A stretch of 64,000 nucleotides of DNA, taken from the NCBI RefSeq assembly GCF_001280085.1, contig NZ_LGED01000220.1:155118-219117 (forward strand), in the 5' to 3' direction. The position numbers were made by a program, and so were the translations under genes. Positions 18,935-27,703 of this stretch are shown here, piece after piece (position 1 is the stretch's first letter; the number at the start of each line of letters is the position of its first letter). The notes below the pieces were generated by a model that ran no database searches, was not told the DNA's origin, and was given only the letters and a program-made list of their open reading frames with translations. Source of the stretch: Saccharothrix sp. NRRL B-16348. Lineage in GTDB: Bacteria; Actinomycetota; Actinomycetes; Mycobacteriales; Pseudonocardiaceae.

Positions 18935-19846
18935 ATGACCACGTCCATGGACGACCTGCGCTTCTTCCACGTGGTCGCGTCCAACGAGACGCTCACCGCC
19001 GCCGCCCGCGAGCTGGGCTGGTCGCTCCCGGTCGTCAGCAAGCGGCTGAAGGCCCTGGAGCACCGCCTCGACGCACGGCTGGTGCACCGGGGCACGCGCC
19101 GCCTCGTGCTGACCGCCGAGGGCGAGCTCTACGCGTCGCACCTGGACACGATCCTGGCCCAGGTGCGCCAGCTCGAAGACCTGATCACGCACCGCTCCGG
19201 CGACCTGCGCGGTTCCATCGTGGTCCAGGCGACGCTCGGCCTCGGGCGCGCGCACATCGCGCCGCTCCTCGGCGAGTTCACCGCGTCGCACCCCCGGCTG
19301 AGCGTCGAGCTGCGCACGTCGGCCCTCCCCCTGCGCCCGCACCGCCGCGAGTTCGACCTGGCCGTGCACGTGGGCACGCCACCGGACTCGACGCTGCGGA
19401 TCCGCCGCCTGGCGAAGAACCGCCGCGTGCCGTGCGCCGCACCGTCCTATGTGGAACGCCACGGGATGCCGGAGCGGATCGAGGACCTGGCCGACCACGA
19501 CTGCATCGTGCTGCGGGAGAACGAGGGCGACTTCGACCTGTGGCGGTTCGGGGACTCCCGCCACCCGCGCCAGGTGCGCGTGCGCGGCCGGCTGTCGAGC
19601 AACGACGGCGACGTGATCACCGACTGGGCGCTCCAAGGCCGGGGCGTGATCATGCGCTCGGAGTGGCACGTCCGGCCGCACCTCGACAGCGGCGCGCTGG
19701 TGCGGGTGCTGCCCGGCGTGCCGACGCCACCCGCCGACATCTACGCGCTCGTGTCCGACGACGTCCACGTGCCCCGGCGCGTCAGCGAGCTGGTGAAGCA
19801 CCTCGCCGCACACCTGCCCGCGCGCATCGCCCCGGATACGCTATAG
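18935..19846 (+). CDS. LysR-family transcriptional regulator (DmlR-like)
   Basis: 303 aa. An N-terminal winged HTH (residues 5-62, NETLTAAARELGWSLPVVSK) is followed by a PBP2-like inducer-binding domain (about 90-295). Divergently transcribed from the tartrate/D-malate dehydrogenase with 135 bp between the starts, the arrangement of an activator of that gene responding to its substrate. ATG with GGAAAGG upstream. The text is most like the CrgA/DmlR subgroup. Confidence 0.9.
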   Translation: MTTSMDDLRFFHVVASNETLTAAARELGWSLPVVSKRLKALEHRLDARLVHRGTRRLVLTAEGELYASHLDTILAQVRQLEDLITHRSGDLRGSIVVQATLGLGRAHIAPLLGEFTASHPRLSVELRTSALPLRPHRREFDLAVHVGTPPDSTLRIRRLAKNRRVPCAAPSYVERHGMPERIEDLADHDCIVLRENEGDFDLWRFGDSRHPRQVRVRGRLSSNDGDVITDWALQGRGVIMRSEWHVRPHLDSGALVRVLPGVPTPPADIYALVSDDVHVPRRVSELVKHLAAHLPARIAPDTL

Positions 19847-19847
19847 C
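19840..19847 (+). promoter_or_regulatory. GCTATAGC half-site-like palindrome upstream of the GntR gene
   Basis: The 8-bp palindrome GCTATAGC overlaps the LysR stop, about 55 bp before the GntR start, and matches the core of the 12-bp palindrome before the MFS operon. A looser CGCTATGG follows at about 19876. This could be an autoregulatory site. Confidence 0.35.
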
Positions 19848-19902
19848 ACACGTGCCCGCGAGTTGCGTATCCGTTCGCTATGGCCTTCGGTACCATGGTC
19901 GG

Positions 19903-20643
19903 GTGACGGAGGACCTTCTCGCGACGCTGAAGAGCGACACCCTCGCCGACCGCGCGTACGAAGCCATCCGGGAGGCCATCACGACCGGTGGCCTGCGCAG
20001 CGGTGAGAAGGTCACCGAGCGTGGCCTGGCCGCGCAGCTCTCCGTCAGCCCGACACCGGTCCGCGAGGCGATCAGGCGCCTGGAGCAGGACGGCCTCCTG
20101 GTCCGCAGAGGTCCCCGCACCGTCATGGTCTCGGACATCGGCGACGCGGCGCTGGAGGACCTCGCCGAGGTGGAGGTGGGTCTGCGCGGCATGGTCGCGC
20201 GGTTCGCGGCACGCCGGGCGACCCCGGAGCAGCTCGACGGCCTCGACGCGATCCTGGACGACGCCGACGACCTGTTGATCCTCATCGTCCAGCGCAAGCA
20301 GTCCGGGCAGATCCCGCAGCGGCACCTCGACCAGTTGCTGGACACCGTGCAGCGGTTCAACGACGCGCTGGAGGCGTGCGCGGGCAACCCGGTGCTGACC
20401 CGGCTGCTTGAGCAGGCCCGCGTGTTCTCCCGGGCCGAACGCCGAGCCCGCCGGCTGGAGGTGATCGCGCACGACCCCACCTTCGCCCTCGACCGCTACT
20501 CCAGCCACCGGGCGCTGGTCCGCGCCCTGCGCGCGGGCGACGCGGAAGGCGCCGAATCCATCGTCGTCGCGGACGCCCGCGGCGGGATCAGCGACCTGCT
20601 CCACGCGCCCCGATCGGTCGACGGCGACTCCGCGGCGACCTGA
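19903..20643 (+). CDS. GntR-family (FadR/FCD) transcriptional regulator
   Basis: 246 aa. The winged HTH is at residues about 14-78 (GEKVTERGLAAQLSVSPTPV, then REAIRRLEQDGLL), followed by an all-helical FCD ligand-binding domain (about 88-225) with His/Asp positions spread through NDALEACAGNP and YSSHRALVRALRAGD. Such repressors sense carboxylic acids, which suits the adjoining hydroxy-acid catabolic genes. GTG start without a strong ribosome site. Likely represses the MFS operon through the TTGCTATAGCAA palindrome; this is inference. Confidence 0.88.
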   Translation: MTEDLLATLKSDTLADRAYEAIREAITTGGLRSGEKVTERGLAAQLSVSPTPVREAIRRLEQDGLLVRRGPRTVMVSDIGDAALEDLAEVEVGLRGMVARFAARRATPEQLDGLDAILDDADDLLILIVQRKQSGQIPQRHLDQLLDTVQRFNDALEACAGNPVLTRLLEQARVFSRAERRARRLEVIAHDPTFALDRYSSHRALVRALRAGDAEGAESIVVADARGGISDLLHAPRSVDGDSAAT

Positions 20644-20722
20644 CCCTCGCCCCGCGGTCCATTCGGGTGTCGGGGCGGTTTGTTCGGGCCGTGTGGGTCC
20701 GGGTGGTGGGCAGGATGGGGTC

Positions 20723-23023
20723 ATGGACGATCAGTACCCGCCGCCGGCCGCGGACCGCGGTGGTGCGGCGACCGTCGACCAGGTCGGTATCGCGTCCGGG
20801 GCGTCGACCGTGGTGCAGGCCGGACGTGACGCCAAGGTCGAGGTCAACTACGGGATCACCCTGCCGGTGCCGCCGCCGGTGGCGCTCGCCGGGCTGCCGC
20901 CGGCCGAGACCGCGTTCGCCGGCCGCTCGACCGACCTCGCGGTGCTGGCCGACGTCCTGCGCCCGGGGGCCGACGACCAGCCGACCGTGGCGGTGATCGC
21001 CGGTCCGCCCGGGATCGGCAAGACGACCTTGGCGCTGAAAGCGGCACGCGACGCGGTGAACGCCGGGTGGTTCCCCGGCGGTGTGCTGTTCCGGGACTTG
21101 CGGGGCTTCGCCCGGCAGGGCCGGGTCGAGCCCGAAGCCGCCCTCGCCGCCCAGCTGCGCGCCCTCGGCGTGGCCGGCGAGCACATCCCGCCCGACCTGG
21201 ACGGCCGCTCGGCCCTGTACCGGTCGCTGCTGGCCGAGCGCGCGGACCGGGTGTTGGTGGTGCTGGACAACGCCGACCTGGCCGGTCAGGTGGCGCCGCT
21301 GCTGCCCGGCGACCGACGGCACCGCGTCCTGGTGACGAGCAGGAACACCCTCGACCTGACCTCCGCCCGGCACCACACCCTGGGCGTGCTCACCGGTGAG
21401 GAAGCGGTCGACCTGCTCTCCCGGATGCTGGCCGCGCACTCGGACGACCGGATCGCCAAGGCCGGGGACGCCGCCCTTCGGCTCGCCGAGTTGTGCGGCT
21501 TCCTGCCGCACGCGTTGGCGATCGCGGGCGGGTTGCTGGTCGGCGACTGCGATCAACCGGTCGCCGAGCTGGTCGACGTGCTGGCCGATCGAACCGAGCG
21601 GTTGGCCGAGCTGGCGACCGGTGAGCGTTCGTTCCGAGCCGCGGTCGACCTGTCCTACGAACGGCTCGACCCGCCGGATGCCCGGATGTTCCGCCTGCTC
21701 GCGGTCAACTCCGGACCGACGACGACCACGGGCGCCGCCGCCGCGCTGGCCGACCTCGACGAGCGTTCCGCCCGCCGCTCGCTCGATCTGCTGCGGCGAA
21801 CGCACCTGATCGAACCCGCCGGGCCACGGGGGCGGTTCCGGTTCCACGACCTGATCAGGCTCTACGCCGAGGACCGCCTGCGCCGCGACGAGCCGGACGA
21901 GCTGCGCGACGCGGCCCTTCGCCGGCTGCTCGCCCACTTGAACCGGCTGATGGCCGCGGCCCCGCTCCACGACCTGCCGACGGCGCTGGTCGAGAAGAAC
22001 GCGTTGACCGGGGTCTTCGAGTCGCGTGCCGACGCGTTGGCGTGGTTCGACGCGGAGCGGTCGAACCTGGTGGCGGTGGTCGGCCAGGCGTTCCGGGCCG
22101 GGCACCACGCCGACGTGTGCCTCGTGGCCATCCTCCTCGGCTACTCCCTGCAGACGCGGGGCGACTGGGACGACGCGCTCACCGTCCACCGGTTGGCGGT
22201 CGAGGCGGCGCGGCAGGCCGCCGACCCGGCGGCGGAGGGCAAGGCGCTGCTCGGCCTCGGCACCGCTTACCGGACCACGCGCGACTTCGAGCGTGCCGAC
22301 ACCGTCCTGCGGCAGGCGCTCGACGTGTTCGGTCGGACCGGTGACCGGGCAGCGGTCACGGCGGTCTCCCGGGAACTGGAGGGCAGCAGGCTCTCGGCGC
22401 ACGTCTTCACCTCGTTCACCGAACCGGCCGACGACGAACCCGACGTGCCGGAGAACGCGTCCGAGCCCGCCCCGGAAACGGGTGTGATGGCCGCCGTCGC
22501 AGCCCTGGAGACCACGAGCAACGACGCGATGAAGCTCTTCCTCCAACGCAGGTTCGACGAGGCACGTGCCGCGAACGAGAAGTTGCTCGCCGGTTGCCGG
22601 AAGATCGGCTTGCGGCAGGGCGAGGGCGTGGCGCTCAGCAACATCGGCGACTGCCACTATCACCTGCGTCAGCTCGACCAGGCCATCGCGTTCTACACCG
22701 CGTCGATCGAGGCGTCACGCGAGGTCGGGAACCGCCACGGCGAGGCGCAGACGAGCAACAGCCTCGCCAACGCCCACCTGAGCCGCGGTCGACCGGACCT
22801 GGCCGTCGCGCAGTACGAACGCGCCGCGGAACTGTTCCGGGAGTTGCGTGACCGGTACGGCGAAGGGATGACGCTGTGCAACCTCGGCGCCGCCCTCGCC
22901 GCTCAGGACGAGCGCGAACGGGCTCGCGACTGCCTGCTGCGCGCGGTGGAGTTGCTCGACGGGCAACAACGGCACAAGGACGCCGCCCGTCCACGTGCGC
23001 TGCTCGACACTTTGGACAGGTGA
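20723..23023 (+). CDS. STAND NB-ARC ATPase with TPRs and a short N-terminal QAGRD-type adaptor
   Basis: About 766 aa. The N-terminal 50 residues lack an HTH and instead hold VGIASGASTVVQAGRDAKVE, a short repeat-like motif seen at the front of many actinobacterial STAND/conflict proteins. Then NB-ARC: Walker A GPPGIGKTTLALKAA, Walker B VLVVLDNAD, VLVTSRNTL, and CGFLPHALAIAGG. About 15-20 TPR helices complete the C-terminal half. Without a DNA-binding or effector domain it probably acts through partners recruited by the N-terminal motif. ATG at 20723 preferred over one 30 nt upstream. Confidence 0.85.
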   Translation: MDDQYPPPAADRGGAATVDQVGIASGASTVVQAGRDAKVEVNYGITLPVPPPVALAGLPPAETAFAGRSTDLAVLADVLRPGADDQPTVAVIAGPPGIGKTTLALKAARDAVNAGWFPGGVLFRDLRGFARQGRVEPEAALAAQLRALGVAGEHIPPDLDGRSALYRSLLAERADRVLVVLDNADLAGQVAPLLPGDRRHRVLVTSRNTLDLTSARHHTLGVLTGEEAVDLLSRMLAAHSDDRIAKAGDAALRLAELCGFLPHALAIAGGLLVGDCDQPVAELVDVLADRTERLAELATGERSFRAAVDLSYERLDPPDARMFRLLAVNSGPTTTTGAAAALADLDERSARRSLDLLRRTHLIEPAGPRGRFRFHDLIRLYAEDRLRRDEPDELRDAALRRLLAHLNRLMAAAPLHDLPTALVEKNALTGVFESRADALAWFDAERSNLVAVVGQAFRAGHHADVCLVAILLGYSLQTRGDWDDALTVHRLAVEAARQAADPAAEGKALLGLGTAYRTTRDFERADTVLRQALDVFGRTGDRAAVTAVSRELEGSRLSAHVFTSFTEPADDEPDVPENASEPAPETGVMAAVAALETTSNDAMKLFLQRRFDEARAANEKLLAGCRKIGLRQGEGVALSNIGDCHYHLRQLDQAIAFYTASIEASREVGNRHGEAQTSNSLANAHLSRGRPDLAVAQYERAAELFRELRDRYGEGMTLCNLGAALAAQDERERARDCLLRAVELLDGQQRHKDAARPRALLDTLDR

Positions 23024-23066
23024 TCCCCGCGTGCCTGATGCAGCACGCTGGTGGCCTACAGCGGGT

Positions 23067-23312
23067 TCAGCCGGGGGTGTTGCAGCGCGCCTGACCGAAC
23101 ACCAAGTAGCCGCGCTGCACGCCGGAACTGTCGACGCTGCCGTCACAGTCGATGGCCAGGAAACCGTTGAACTCGGTGTGCTCCGGGTCGGCGTACCACT
23201 GGTACAGGCACGCGTAGCCGCTCTTGCACACCGGGATGGCCTGAGCTGAGGCCGGCACGAGGGCGACGACGCCGAGTGCCGCCACGACAGCGACCAGCAG
23301 ACGACGGATCAC
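23067..23312 (-). CDS. Small secreted DUF6289-family protein
   Basis: 81 aa with a Sec signal peptide (MIRRLLVAVVAALGVVALVP, cleaved after ASAQA about residue 25) and a mature domain with four cysteines (CKSGYACLYQWYAD ... DCDGSV ... ARCNTPG), pointing to two disulfides. I recognise it as DUF6289, small exported actinobacterial proteins of unknown role. ATG start with AAGGAGGT upstream. It is convergent with the STAND gene. Confidence 0.8.
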   Translation of the reverse strand: MIRRLLVAVVAALGVVALVPASAQAIPVCKSGYACLYQWYADPEHTEFNGFLAIDCDGSVDSSGVQRGYLVFGQARCNTPG

Positions 23313-23672
23313 GGTGGACCTCCTTGCTCCGGGAACAGGCCCCGAATGCGCCGTGCAGGACGGCGTTCAGGATGACAGCAGGACAGGAAACCTCAGCACC
23401 ACCGATCGGCAGAGCGCTTCGGGACAACCGAAGCCGTGGACGGCGCCGGATCTGAACGGGTGGAGTGGCTGCACCGCGGTTCCTCGCAATCGGGCCGTCG
23501 TGCCCACGCAGGCCACGAGTACGTGCCGGTGCGGCACCGTAGCGGCCATGAGCGGTGGAACGCAGAGCAGCCGAACCGCGCGAACGGGTCTGTGGCCGGC
23601 CTGCTGCCGACGGAGTAACGCGCCGCGTCCATCAGCCGACATGGGCAAGCGAAGCACCTCGGAAGGAAACCC
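23313..23672. other. Intergenic region between divergent secreted-protein genes
   Basis: 360 bp holding promoters for the DUF6289 gene (left) and the PASTA lipoprotein gene (right). A small inverted repeat CGCCGT-N5-ACGGCG lies at 23349-23365. I see no supported gene. Confidence 0.5.
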
Positions 23673-24071
23673 GTGAAGATTCCCTTAGCCGTGATCGTCA
23701 CCGCTGCCGTGCTCCTCAGCGGCTGCACCCCGGCCACGACCGGCGCACTCGACACGACCCTGGATGCCGCCAGGTCCACGACGGTCATCCCGACCACGAC
23801 CCCGGTCACCACCACGACCACCACCGCACCGGCCCCAGCCGCTCCCGAGACGTGCACCGTGCCGGACGTAGTCGGCATGGTTCACCAGAACGCCCAGGAC
23901 ACCATGCAAGCCGCCGGGCTGTACAACCTCCGAGAGCAGGACTCCACCGGCCAAGGCCGGGCGCTGGTCCTCGACCGCAACTGGACCACGACTGCGCAGA
24001 GCGTGGCTGCCGGCCAGGCCGTGGACTGCATGACCGAGATCCTGCTGTCGGCGAAGAAGACCGGCGAGTAG
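23673..24071 (+). CDS. Lipoprotein with a C-terminal PASTA-like domain
   Basis: 132 aa. A lipoprotein signal peptide ends in the lipobox LLSGC (Cys about 18), followed by a Thr-rich linker (VTTTTTTAPAP, about 40-58) and a single PASTA-like domain (TCTVPDVVGMVHQNAQDTMQ, then AAGLYNL, with the terminal QSVAAGQAV turn typical of the fold). PASTA domains bind peptidoglycan or beta-lactams, so a wall-contacting sensor or scaffold is likely. GTG start with AAGGAAA upstream. It is not obviously linked to neighbours. Confidence 0.75.
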   Translation: MKIPLAVIVTAAVLLSGCTPATTGALDTTLDAARSTTVIPTTTPVTTTTTTAPAPAAPETCTVPDVVGMVHQNAQDTMQAAGLYNLREQDSTGQGRALVLDRNWTTTAQSVAAGQAVDCMTEILLSAKKTGE

Positions 24072-24112
24072 TGAGCCGACAGCGTCCGGTTGCCGCTGTC
24101 GCGGCGTAGCGC

Positions 24113-24140
24113 CGAGCAGCCGACCCGCGCCGGCTGCTCG
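24113..24140. terminator. Bidirectional terminator hairpin
   Basis: Perfect 10-bp inverted repeat CGAGCAGCCG / CGGCTGCTCG with an 8-nt loop, placed between the convergent lipoprotein and oxidoreductase genes. Confidence 0.75.
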
Positions 24141-24151
24141 GACCTGAGGGC

Positions 24152-24775
24152 TCAGCCGGTGAAGTCGTTGACGCCGAGGGCGAAGTCCCAGTGGCCGACC
24201 CCGTTGCCGGCGAGACCCACGGTGACCACGCCCAGTCCTTCCAGCCAGTGCGCCATTTTCAGGCCGCCGACGTCCAGCGGCCGGAGGTCGAGGCTCTGGA
24301 TGAAGGCCGCCACGTCCGCCTTGGCTTGCGCGTCGTCGCCGGCGATGAAGACGTCGGGCCGGCCGTTCGCCAGGACGTTGCGGAAGATGGTGTTGAACGC
24401 CTTCACCACGCCGGCGCCGGCCGGGGCGACCTTGGCGACTTCCTGCGCGATCGAGGTCTCCTCGCTGTGGGCCAAGCCGTCGAACGTGGCGTTGAAGGGG
24501 TTGCTGATATCGACGATGACCTTGCCCGCGAGGGCGTCCCCGTAGTCGACGACGACCGGGACGACACCGTCGTGCAGCAGGGCCGTGATGACGATGTCCC
24601 CGGCCGGGACGGCGCCCCACTTGCCCGTCGTCGCGCCGCCGCCCAGCGCCTGGGCCAGGTCATCGGCCTTGGCCTGATCGCGGCCCATGACCTCGACGGT
24701 GTTGCCGCCCGCCACCGCGAGCGTGCCGATGGTGCGGGCCATGTTCCCCGTGCCGATGAGGGTGATGCTGCTCAT
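24152..24775 (-). CDS. NADPH-dependent F420 reductase-family NAD(P)-binding protein
   Basis: 207 aa. An N-terminal Rossmann fold (SSITLIGTGNMARTIGTLAV, dinucleotide motif GTGNMA) is followed by an F420-oxidoreductase-like domain (VVKAFNTIFRNVL, DVFIAGDDAQAKADVAAFI). Full F420H2:NADP oxidoreductases share this architecture, but many actinobacterial paralogues act as other NADP-linked reductases. It is second in an operon behind an SDR (gap 42 bp), under a divergent TetR gene; the two oxidoreductases probably act together in a redox or detoxification response. Confidence 0.8.
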   Translation of the reverse strand: MSSITLIGTGNMARTIGTLAVAGGNTVEVMGRDQAKADDLAQALGGGATTGKWGAVPAGDIVITALLHDGVVPVVVDYGDALAGKVIVDISNPFNATFDGLAHSEETSIAQEVAKVAPAGAGVVKAFNTIFRNVLANGRPDVFIAGDDAQAKADVAAFIQSLDLRPLDVGGLKMAHWLEGLGVVTVGLAGNGVGHWDFALGVNDFTG

Positions 24776-24817
24776 GAGGTGTGCTCTCTCGTTCGTCGTG
24801 GGGTGCGCCCGCGGGGT

Positions 24818-25552
24818 TCAGATGGCGGTGGTGCCGCCGTCGGCGACCAGTTCCAGGCCGTTGACGTAGCTGGAGTCGTCCGAGGCGAGGAACAGGGCGA
24901 TGGTGGCGACTTCTTCGGGGCGGCCCATCGTGCCGCGGGGGATGAGGGATTCGAAGGCGGCTTTGGTTGCCTCGTCGAACAGTTCTTCCTGTTTCGCGGT
25001 GGCGACCTGGCCGGGGGTCAGGACGTTGACCCGGATCCTGCGGTCGCGCAGTTCGTTGAGCCAGACGCGGGCCCAGGCCTGCTGGACGGCCTTGCTCCCC
25101 GCGTAGAGGCTCCAGCCGGGGAAGGCGCCGAGGGAGGCGTTGGACCCGGTCATGAAGATCGAGCCGTTGTCGTTGATCAGCGGCAGTGCCTTCTGCACGG
25201 TGAACAGGGTGCCGCGCGCGTTGAGCGAGAACGCGCGGTGGAACTGGTCCTCGGTGATCTCGCCGAGGACGGCGGGTTCGCCCATCCCGGCGTTGGCCCA
25301 CAGCACGTCGATCGAGCCCTTCTCCCGCTTGACGGTGTCGTACAAGCGGTCCAGGTCGTCCAGGTCGGCCGCGTCACCCTGGACGGCGGTGACGTTGCGG
25401 CCGATCAGCTCGACCGCGGCGTCCAGTGCTTCCTGCCGCCGTGCCTGGATGAAGACGTGCGCCCCTTCCTCGACGAACAGTTTGGCGCCGGCCAGTGCCA
25501 TGCCGGTGGATCCGCCGGTGATCACCGCGACCTTGCCGTCGAGCTTTCCCAC
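24818..25552 (-). CDS. Short-chain dehydrogenase/reductase
   Basis: 244-aa classical SDR. The nucleotide site is VAVITGGSTGMALAGAKLF (TGG-x-x-x-G with Met after Gly), followed by WANAGMG (the NNAG position), catalytic Ser in MTGSNAS, and Tyr/Lys in YAGSKAV. The tail RGTMGRPEEVATIALFLASD and GLELVADGG is typical. GTG at 25552 has GGAG 6 nt upstream. Divergent from a TetR gene across a palindrome, so it is the probable repressor target. Substrate unknown. Confidence 0.9.
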   Translation of the reverse strand: MGKLDGKVAVITGGSTGMALAGAKLFVEEGAHVFIQARRQEALDAAVELIGRNVTAVQGDAADLDDLDRLYDTVKREKGSIDVLWANAGMGEPAVLGEITEDQFHRAFSLNARGTLFTVQKALPLINDNGSIFMTGSNASLGAFPGWSLYAGSKAVQQAWARVWLNELRDRRIRVNVLTPGQVATAKQEELFDEATKAAFESLIPRGTMGRPEEVATIALFLASDDSSYVNGLELVADGGTTAI

Positions 25553-25600
25553 GATCACTCCGTTGAGTTGAGGGGTATCCGAAGCAGTTCGGCTCTTATA

Positions 25601-25616
25601 TACACCAGACTGTGTA
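25601..25616. promoter_or_regulatory. Candidate TetR operator between SDR and tetR
   Basis: Inverted repeat TACAC-CAGACT-GTGTA in the 138-bp divergent promoter region, next to an AT-rich TTATATA block that may be a -10 element for the SDR operon. A second looser GTAC-N8-GTAC repeat (about 25653-25668) lies nearer the tetR start. Confidence 0.6.
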
Positions 25617-25690
25617 CGTAACGTAGCCGACGGCCGGTCGAGGCGCAAGCTAAGTACACCGAGCAGTACCGCACGGGCTATGCTGGAGGC

Positions 25691-26266
25691 ATGGCGGAGT
25701 TGGAGAAGGGCCCCCTGGGCCGGCGCCGCGGCAGGGGCGCACGCGAGCGCATCCTCGGCGCGTCACAGCAGCTGTTCCGCGATCAGGGCATCAACCGCAC
25801 CGGCATGGACCAGCTCTGCGCCGAGGCCCAGGTGTCCAAGCGCACCGCCTACCAGCACTTCCCCAGCAAGGACGAGCTCGTCGCCGAGTACCTGCGCCGA
25901 TTCGATCCCGACGTCATGCCCGGGGTGTTCGACCGAACGGACCTCACACCCCGCGAACGACTCCTCGCCGCCTTCGACATACCCGCGTCCACACCCCTGT
26001 GCCCCTACATCTCGGCGGCCGTCGAACTGCACGACCCCCAGCACCCCGCGTCCCAGTACGCGCGCGACTACAAGACCGCCATCGCCGCACGGCTCACCGA
26101 AACCGCCCGCGAAGCCGGCGCCACCAACCCCGAACAGCTCGGCGAACAACTGGCACTGCTCATCGACGGCGCCTCGGCCCGCACCCGGGTCCTCGACAGC
26201 GACTCCTTCCCCACCGCCGCCGCCATCGCCGCCGTCCTCATCGACAACGCCCTCCCCGCGACATGA
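25691..26266 (+). CDS. TetR-family transcriptional regulator
   Basis: 191 aa. The N-terminal TetR HTH (RERILGASQQLFRDQGINRT, then QVSKRTAYQHFPSKDEL) is followed by a helical ligand domain containing TPLCPYISAAVELHDPQHPA. Divergent from the SDR/oxidoreductase operon and very likely its repressor. The first residues are basic (GPLGRRRGRGA). Confidence 0.9.
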   Translation: MAELEKGPLGRRRGRGARERILGASQQLFRDQGINRTGMDQLCAEAQVSKRTAYQHFPSKDELVAEYLRRFDPDVMPGVFDRTDLTPRERLLAAFDIPASTPLCPYISAAVELHDPQHPASQYARDYKTAIAARLTETAREAGATNPEQLGEQLALLIDGASARTRVLDSDSFPTAAAIAAVLIDNALPAT

Positions 26267-26274
26267 AATGTTAT

Positions 26275-26301
26275 TGACTAACTTTTGTTAGTGGCTAACA
26301 C
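26275..26301 (+). promoter_or_regulatory. Promoter with overlapping inverted-repeat operator for the FAD monooxygenase-tetR unit
   Basis: ACTAAC-TTTT-GTTAGT (26277-26292) overlaps a TTGACT -35-like element (26275-26280), and TAACAC at 26296-26301 is a plausible -10. The start codon at 26310 follows at once, so the transcript may be leaderless. The low GC of this block stands out sharply. Probable site for the TetR encoded at 27700. Confidence 0.55.
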
Positions 26302-26309
26302 TCAGTCGC

Positions 26310-27703
26310 ATGAGTGTTGTCGTAGTGGGCGCTGGACCGACCGGGTTGGCCACGGCGTGTGCCCTGCGGACGCAGGGCGTGCCGGTGCGCGTCGTGGACG
26401 GGGCCGTCGCGCCGGCCACGACGTCGCGGGCGTTGGGGCTGCAACCGCGGGGCGGTGAAGTGCTGGGCAGGCTCGGGGCGCTGGGCGACCTGCCCCGACG
26501 GTCGGTGAGCATCCGCCGGGTGGTGATCCACGTCGGTGGTCGGCGTGCGGGCGAGTTGCGGGTCGGGCAGCCGACGAAGCTGGTGCGGCAGCCCGGACTG
26601 CTGGTGTCCCAGGCCGAGGTCGAGGCCCGGTTGCGGGCACGGCTCGGCGAGCTGGGCGTTGCGGTCGAGTGGGGCACCCGGGTCGTGGGCGTCGAGCAGG
26701 ACGACGGCGGGGTGGTGTTGTCCACGTCGGCGGGCCACGTCGGCGCGGAGTGGGTGGTCGGCTGCGACGGCGCGCACAGCGTGGTGCGCAAGGCGTCAGG
26801 TGTCGGGTTCCCGGGTGTGCCGCTGGTCGAGGGTTTCGTGCTCGGTGACGTGCGCGTGGAGCTGCCGTTGCCGCGTGACGCGGTCGGGGTGTGGGTTCGG
26901 GGCGAGGAGATGTTCTCGGCGTTCCCGCTGCCGGACGGGGTGTGGCGGTTCATGGCGCCCGCGCCGGGCGTGGCGGTCGAAGACGTCCCGGCGTTCCTGG
27001 CGGCCTGCGCCGGACGCCACGCCGGTGTCCGGATCGGCGCGGGCGGGGAGTGGGTGTGGACGTCGGTGTTCCGCATCCACCGGCGCTTGGCCGGGACCTA
27101 TCGGCAGGGCCGGGTGCTGCTGGCAGGGGACGCCGCGCACATCCACAGCCCGTTCGGCGGCCAGGGCATGAACACCGGGTTGGGCGACGCGGAGAACCTG
27201 GCGTGGCGGCTGGCCCTGGTCACCTCGGGACGCGCGGGGCACGGCTTGCTCGACGGTTACGAGGCCGAGCGCAGGCCGGTGGCGGCCGACGTGCTCGACT
27301 CGACCAGCGGCCTGACCGGCCTGGTGCTGGGCGAATCGGCCCTCGCCCGGGTGGTGCGCGACCGCGTGCTGTTCCCGCTCATGGGGCTGCCGCCGGTGCG
27401 GAAGCTGATCTGGGAGCAGGCGTCGCAGCTCAAGACCAGCTACGCCCAATCCCCTTCGGCAGACGACCGCGCGTCGGCGACCGGGTTCCCGAGTTCGCCC
27501 GCCACCACGAGTTCCGCTGGACGTTCGCCGCACCGGCGGGCCACCCGTGCCTGTCGACGGCGCGCGACCTGCTGGGTGACGTGCGAGAGGTGCACCGCGA
27601 GGGCCGAGCGCTGCTCGTCCGCCCCGACGGACACCTCGCGTGGCGCGGGAAGCCCGATCCGGACGCGCTGCGCCGAGCGCTGACGGCCATGCTTGACCGG
27701 TGA
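26310..27703 (+). pseudogene. FAD-dependent monooxygenase (PheA/TfdB, rifampicin monooxygenase type), single frameshift
   Basis: Aromatic-ring or antibiotic hydroxylase family. The frame from 26310 has the FAD Rossmann motif VVVGAGPTGLATACAL, the DG motif WVVGCDGAHSVVRKASG and the GD motif VLLAGDAAHIHSPFGGQGMN. At about 27451-27456 a CCCC run needs one more C: before it the text reads SYAQS, after it the -1 frame continues FGRRPRVGDRVPEFA and ends in the thioredoxin-like tail DGHLAWRGKPD. That second frame ends at 27703, overlapping the tetR start as GTGA. Either a real frameshift or a sequencing error in the C run; codon use and coupling are intact on both sides. Confidence 0.8.
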
